Below are positions 61,546-64,000 of a stretch of DNA of 64,000 nucleotides, in pieces. Each line of letters starts with the position of its first letter. The first letter of the stretch is position 1. The DNA is taken from the NCBI GenBank assembly GCA_051861445.1, contig JBHYCS010000001.1, forward strand, positions 62,001 through 126,000, given 5' to 3'. The notes below the pieces were generated by a model. It worked only from the letters and a program-made list of their open reading frames with translations. It was not told the origin of the DNA and did no database searches. Source of the DNA: Parasediminibacterium sp051861445. Its GTDB lineage: Bacteria > Bacteroidota > Bacteroidia > Chitinophagales > Chitinophagaceae. The position numbers were made by a program, and so were the translations under genes.

Positions 61546-62925
61546 ATGGCATTAATTAAAAGCATTTCAGGAATTAGGGGAACTATTGGTGGAAAAGTTG
61601 GAGAAACACTTAGTCCTATTGATATTGTTCGATTTTCAGCAGCTTATGGCACTTGGCTAATTCAGCAATCTGAAAACAGAAAAGTGGTAATAGGTAGAGA
61701 TGGAAGAATTAGTGGTGCAATGGTTCAAAATTTAGTTGTAAACACTTTAATTGCATTAGGTTTAGATATTGTTGATGTTGGATTAAGCACTACACCTACT
61801 GTTGAAATGGCCGTAGTGTTTTATGAAGCCGCCGGTGGAATTATTTTAACAGCTAGCCACAATCCTAAAGAATGGAATGCGTTAAAATTGCTCAACAATA
61901 AAGGTGAATTTATTAGTGGAGAAAATGGAGCCGCTATATTAGAAATGGCAGCTGCAGATAGTTACACATTTACAACGGTAGATAAACTTGGAAAATATAT
62001 TAAAAACGAAGATGCTTTAGCTAAACACATAGAAGCTGTTGTAAATTATTCTTTAGTAGATGTAGAAGCAATTAAAAATGCCAATTTTAAGATAGTCATA
62101 GATGCCATAAATAGTTCAGGAGCAATTGCGGTTCCACAATTATTAGAAGCATTAGGTGTTACCAACTATACTGTTTTAAACGCAGAAATGCATGGCAACT
62201 TTGCCCATAATCCTGAGCCATTACCTGAAAATTTAAGAGAATTAAGTAACGAGGTAAATAAACAAAAAGCAGATGTAGGAATTGCTGTAGATCCTGATGT
62301 AGATAGACTTTGTTTTGTGTGTGAAGATGGAAGTTTATTTGGAGAAGAATATACTTTGGTTGCTGTGGCAGATTATGTTTTAAAACATAAAAAAGGCAAT
62401 ACAGTTAGCAATATGTCTAGCACAAGGGCTTTGAAAGATGTTACACTTAAACATGGTGGAATATACACTCCTAGTGCTGTTGGAGAAGTAAACGTGGTTA
62501 CAAAAATGAAGGCTACAGATGCTGTAATTGGTGGTGAAGGAAATGGAGGAATTATAGTTCCTGATTTACATTATGGTAGAGATGCTTTAATTGGAATTGC
62601 CCTATTTTTAACCCATTTGGCAAAAGAGAGAAAAAGTGTAAAACAACTTCGAAATACTTATCCTGATTATTTCATCAGTAAAAATAAAATTGAGCTAGAA
62701 AAAGGTTTTGACATTGCCAAAATTTTTGCACATATCCAAAAAAAGTATAAAAACAATCCTATAAATACGGAAGATGGATTGAAAATTGAGTTTGATAACG
62801 ATTGGGTGCATTTAAGAACAAGTAATACTGAACCAATTATTCGTATTTACGCAGAAAGTAGCTTTGAAACAACAGCTGATAATATTGCTAAACGAATTAT
62901 GCAAGACATTAAAGAAGCTATGTAG
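61546..62925 (+). CDS. glmM: Phosphoglucosamine mutase
   Basis: A 459-residue alpha-D-phosphohexomutase. The phosphoserine S104 lies in ILTASHNPKEWNALK, the metal loop is DPDVDRLCFV (about 241-250, three Asp), the sugar-binding loop is GGEGNGGII (about 330-338) and the phosphate loop is RTSNTEPIIRIY near the C-terminus. The start IKSISGIRGTIGG is typical of the GlmM/ManB group in Bacteroidota. It most probably converts glucosamine-6-P to glucosamine-1-P for UDP-GlcNAc, linking to the cell-wall and lipid A genes in this window. Phosphomannomutase activity cannot be excluded. Confidence 0.92.
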   Translation: MALIKSISGIRGTIGGKVGETLSPIDIVRFSAAYGTWLIQQSENRKVVIGRDGRISGAMVQNLVVNTLIALGLDIVDVGLSTTPTVEMAVVFYEAAGGIILTASHNPKEWNALKLLNNKGEFISGENGAAILEMAAADSYTFTTVDKLGKYIKNEDALAKHIEAVVNYSLVDVEAIKNANFKIVIDAINSSGAIAVPQLLEALGVTNYTVLNAEMHGNFAHNPEPLPENLRELSNEVNKQKADVGIAVDPDVDRLCFVCEDGSLFGEEYTLVAVADYVLKHKKGNTVSNMSSTRALKDVTLKHGGIYTPSAVGEVNVVTKMKATDAVIGGEGNGGIIVPDLHYGRDALIGIALFLTHLAKERKSVKQLRNTYPDYFISKNKIELEKGFDIAKIFAHIQKKYKNNPINTEDGLKIEFDNDWVHLRTSNTEPIIRIYAESSFETTADNIAKRIMQDIKEAM

Positions 62926-62957
62926 TACACTATACACTATTTTATTTTTTATAAAAG

Positions 62958-62981
62958 AAAATCTCACCTAGGTGAGATTTT
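62958..62981 (+). terminator. Terminator of glmM
   Basis: AAAATCTCACC and GGTGAGATTTT form an 11-bp perfect stem with only TA between the arms, followed by TTATATTTTT. It lies 32 bases after the stop codon. Confidence 0.85.
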
Positions 62982-62983
62982 TA

Positions 62984-62991
62984 TATTTTTG
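62984..62991 (+). promoter_or_regulatory. -7 box for the cysteine desulfurase gene
   Basis: TATTTTTG matches TAnnTTTG directly behind the glmM terminator and 50 bases before the ATG at 63042. Confidence 0.45.
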
Positions 62992-63041
62992 GCAGCCAAC
63001 TTTTCTTTGCATTCAAAAGTTGCTACGCATAAAACAACAAC

Positions 63042-64000
63042 ATGACAAAACAAAGAATATATTTAGATAATGCTGCTACCACAGCTTTAGACGCAGATGT
63101 ATTAGCTGCCATGATGCCTTTTTTTACTACACATTTCGGTAATCCATCTTCTATTTATAGTTATGGAAGAGAAAGTAGATTGGCCATAGAAAATGCTAGA
63201 AAAACGGTAGCAAAAATTCTGAATGCTCATCCAGCAGAAATATTTTTCACTTCAGGTGGAACAGAAAGTAGCAACACTGCCATAACTGCTTCTGTAAGAA
63301 ACTTAGGTTGTAAGCATATTATTTCTTCAATGATTGAACATCATGCAACTACGCACACAATTGAACATTTATATAACAATGGTGAAGCTGCATTGAGTTA
63401 TGTAAAATTGTTGCCAAATGGACATGTAGATTTAAACGACTTAGAATATTTATTGGCAAATAGTGAGGAGAAATGTTTGGTTACATTGATGCATGCCAAT
63501 AACGAAATTGGAAACATGATAGATTTATTTGCAGTTGGAGAATTATGCAAAAAGTACAATGCCATTTTTCATAGTGATACGGTGCAAACGGTTGGTCATT
63601 TTCCATTCGATTTAAGAAAAACGCCTGTTCATTTTGTTACAGGTGCAGGCCATAAATTTCATGGACCAAAAGGTGTAGGTATGTTATACATTAACGAAAA
63701 TGTAAAAATTAAACCTTTTGTACATGGTGGTTCACAAGAAAGAAATATGCGTGCCGGAACTGAAAATTTATATGGAATTGTAGGTTTTGCAAAAGCATTG
63801 GAAATTGCAACCAACAACTACGAACAAGATAGCAAGTATATTAAAGAATTAAAAATGTACATGCATCAACAATTATTAGAAAAAATTGAAGGCGTTGGTT
63901 TTAATGGAGATGTTGATGGTAATAGTTTATATGCTGTTTTAAGTGTTAGTTTCCCTAAAACAGAAAAGAGTGAAATGTTATTATTTAATCTAGATATCAA
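63042..64000 (+). CDS. Cysteine desulfurase (IscS/NifS-like), 3' end outside window
   Basis: The first 319 codons of a PLP-dependent enzyme that removes sulfur from cysteine for Fe-S clusters and thiolation. It starts TKQRIYLDNAATTALDADVL; other landmarks are GNPSSIYSYGRESR, FFTSGGTESSNTAI, MIEHHATTH (catalytic-site His), LMHANNEIGN, HSDTVQTVGHFP, the Schiff-base lysine K205 in TGAGHKFHGPKGVG, and GGSQERNMRAGTEN. The catalytic Cys loop would lie just past the window edge, so class cannot be decided. The frame is open to the last base. Confidence 0.94.
   Translation, partial: MTKQRIYLDNAATTALDADVLAAMMPFFTTHFGNPSSIYSYGRESRLAIENARKTVAKILNAHPAEIFFTSGGTESSNTAITASVRNLGCKHIISSMIEHHATTHTIEHLYNNGEAALSYVKLLPNGHVDLNDLEYLLANSEEKCLVTLMHANNEIGNMIDLFAVGELCKKYNAIFHSDTVQTVGHFPFDLRKTPVHFVTGAGHKFHGPKGVGMLYINENVKIKPFVHGGSQERNMRAGTENLYGIVGFAKALEIATNNYEQDSKYIKELKMYMHQQLLEKIEGVGFNGDVDGNSLYAVLSVSFPKTEKSEMLLFNLDI

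Overview
The window looks like a chromosomal segment of a low-GC member of the Bacteroidota, most likely family Chitinophagaceae. By eye about one third of the bases are G or C. Supporting signs are promoter-like TAnnTTTG boxes, the near absence of Shine-Dalgarno sequences, and families typical of this phylum: DUF2911, DUF3822, DUF6702, DUF6934-like, OstA-like plus MCE, a 7TMR-DISM hybrid kinase and S8/M1 secreted peptidases. No rRNA, tRNA, insertion sequence, integrase or CRISPR array was seen.

Layout. 1-2.3 kb: accessory-looking genes (a partial unknown protein, a secreted thermonuclease, a 63-aa protein, a Qnr-like pentapeptide-repeat protein). 2.6-10.3 kb, minus strand: subtilase with a DinB-like protein, DUF2911 protein, ECF sigma with anti-sigma, a conserved hypothetical, and a cell-wall recycling pair (BadF-type sugar kinase, MurQ). 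10.7-14.4 kb: Ctp protease, GYF_2 protein, and a membrane-anchored MutS-like ATPase. 14.4-17.0 kb: a patch of short direct and inverted repeats, a cupin_5 protein, and a HhaI/HinP1I-type restriction-modification pair. 17.1-23.6 kb: methylmalonyl-CoA mutase large subunit, MgtE, MutS2 without an Smr domain, and a DUF6934-like gene overlapping a 51-aa gene. 23.7-33.3 kb: OstA-like/MCE envelope pair, gyrA with a TPR protein, saccharopine-dehydrogenase-like protein, sugar transferase. 33.4-39.2 kb: a six-gene minus-strand operon (DUF3822, rsmD, bioD, folate cyclo-ligase, lpxK, rnr). 39.3-43.7 kb: MATE pump, GH13 lipoprotein, DegP. 44.0-47.2 kb: Phe/Tyr biosynthesis operon. 47.2-51.6 kb: VWA protein, RluF, hybrid kinase. 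51.9-53.5 kb: rpsF-rpsR-rplI and a coiled-coil membrane protein. 53.6-64 kb: esterase, M1 peptidase, HupE, DUF6702, CNNM transporter, PAP2 phosphatase, a secreted unknown, methyltransferase, glmM and the start of a cysteine desulfurase gene.

The strongest regulatory find is a complete ribosome-mediated transcription attenuator upstream of the prephenate dehydratase - aminotransferase - prephenate dehydrogenase operon. It has a 28-codon leader peptide with a Phe/Tyr run (FYFLFYYF), a pause hairpin over those codons, an antiterminator pairing, and an intrinsic terminator ending four bases before the pheA start. Four start codons, including that of the leader peptide, lie exactly four bases after a TAnnTTTG box and a fifth lies five bases after one, suggesting leaderless transcripts. 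The restriction-modification pair should recognise GCGC, and a by-eye reading found no GCGC in the window.
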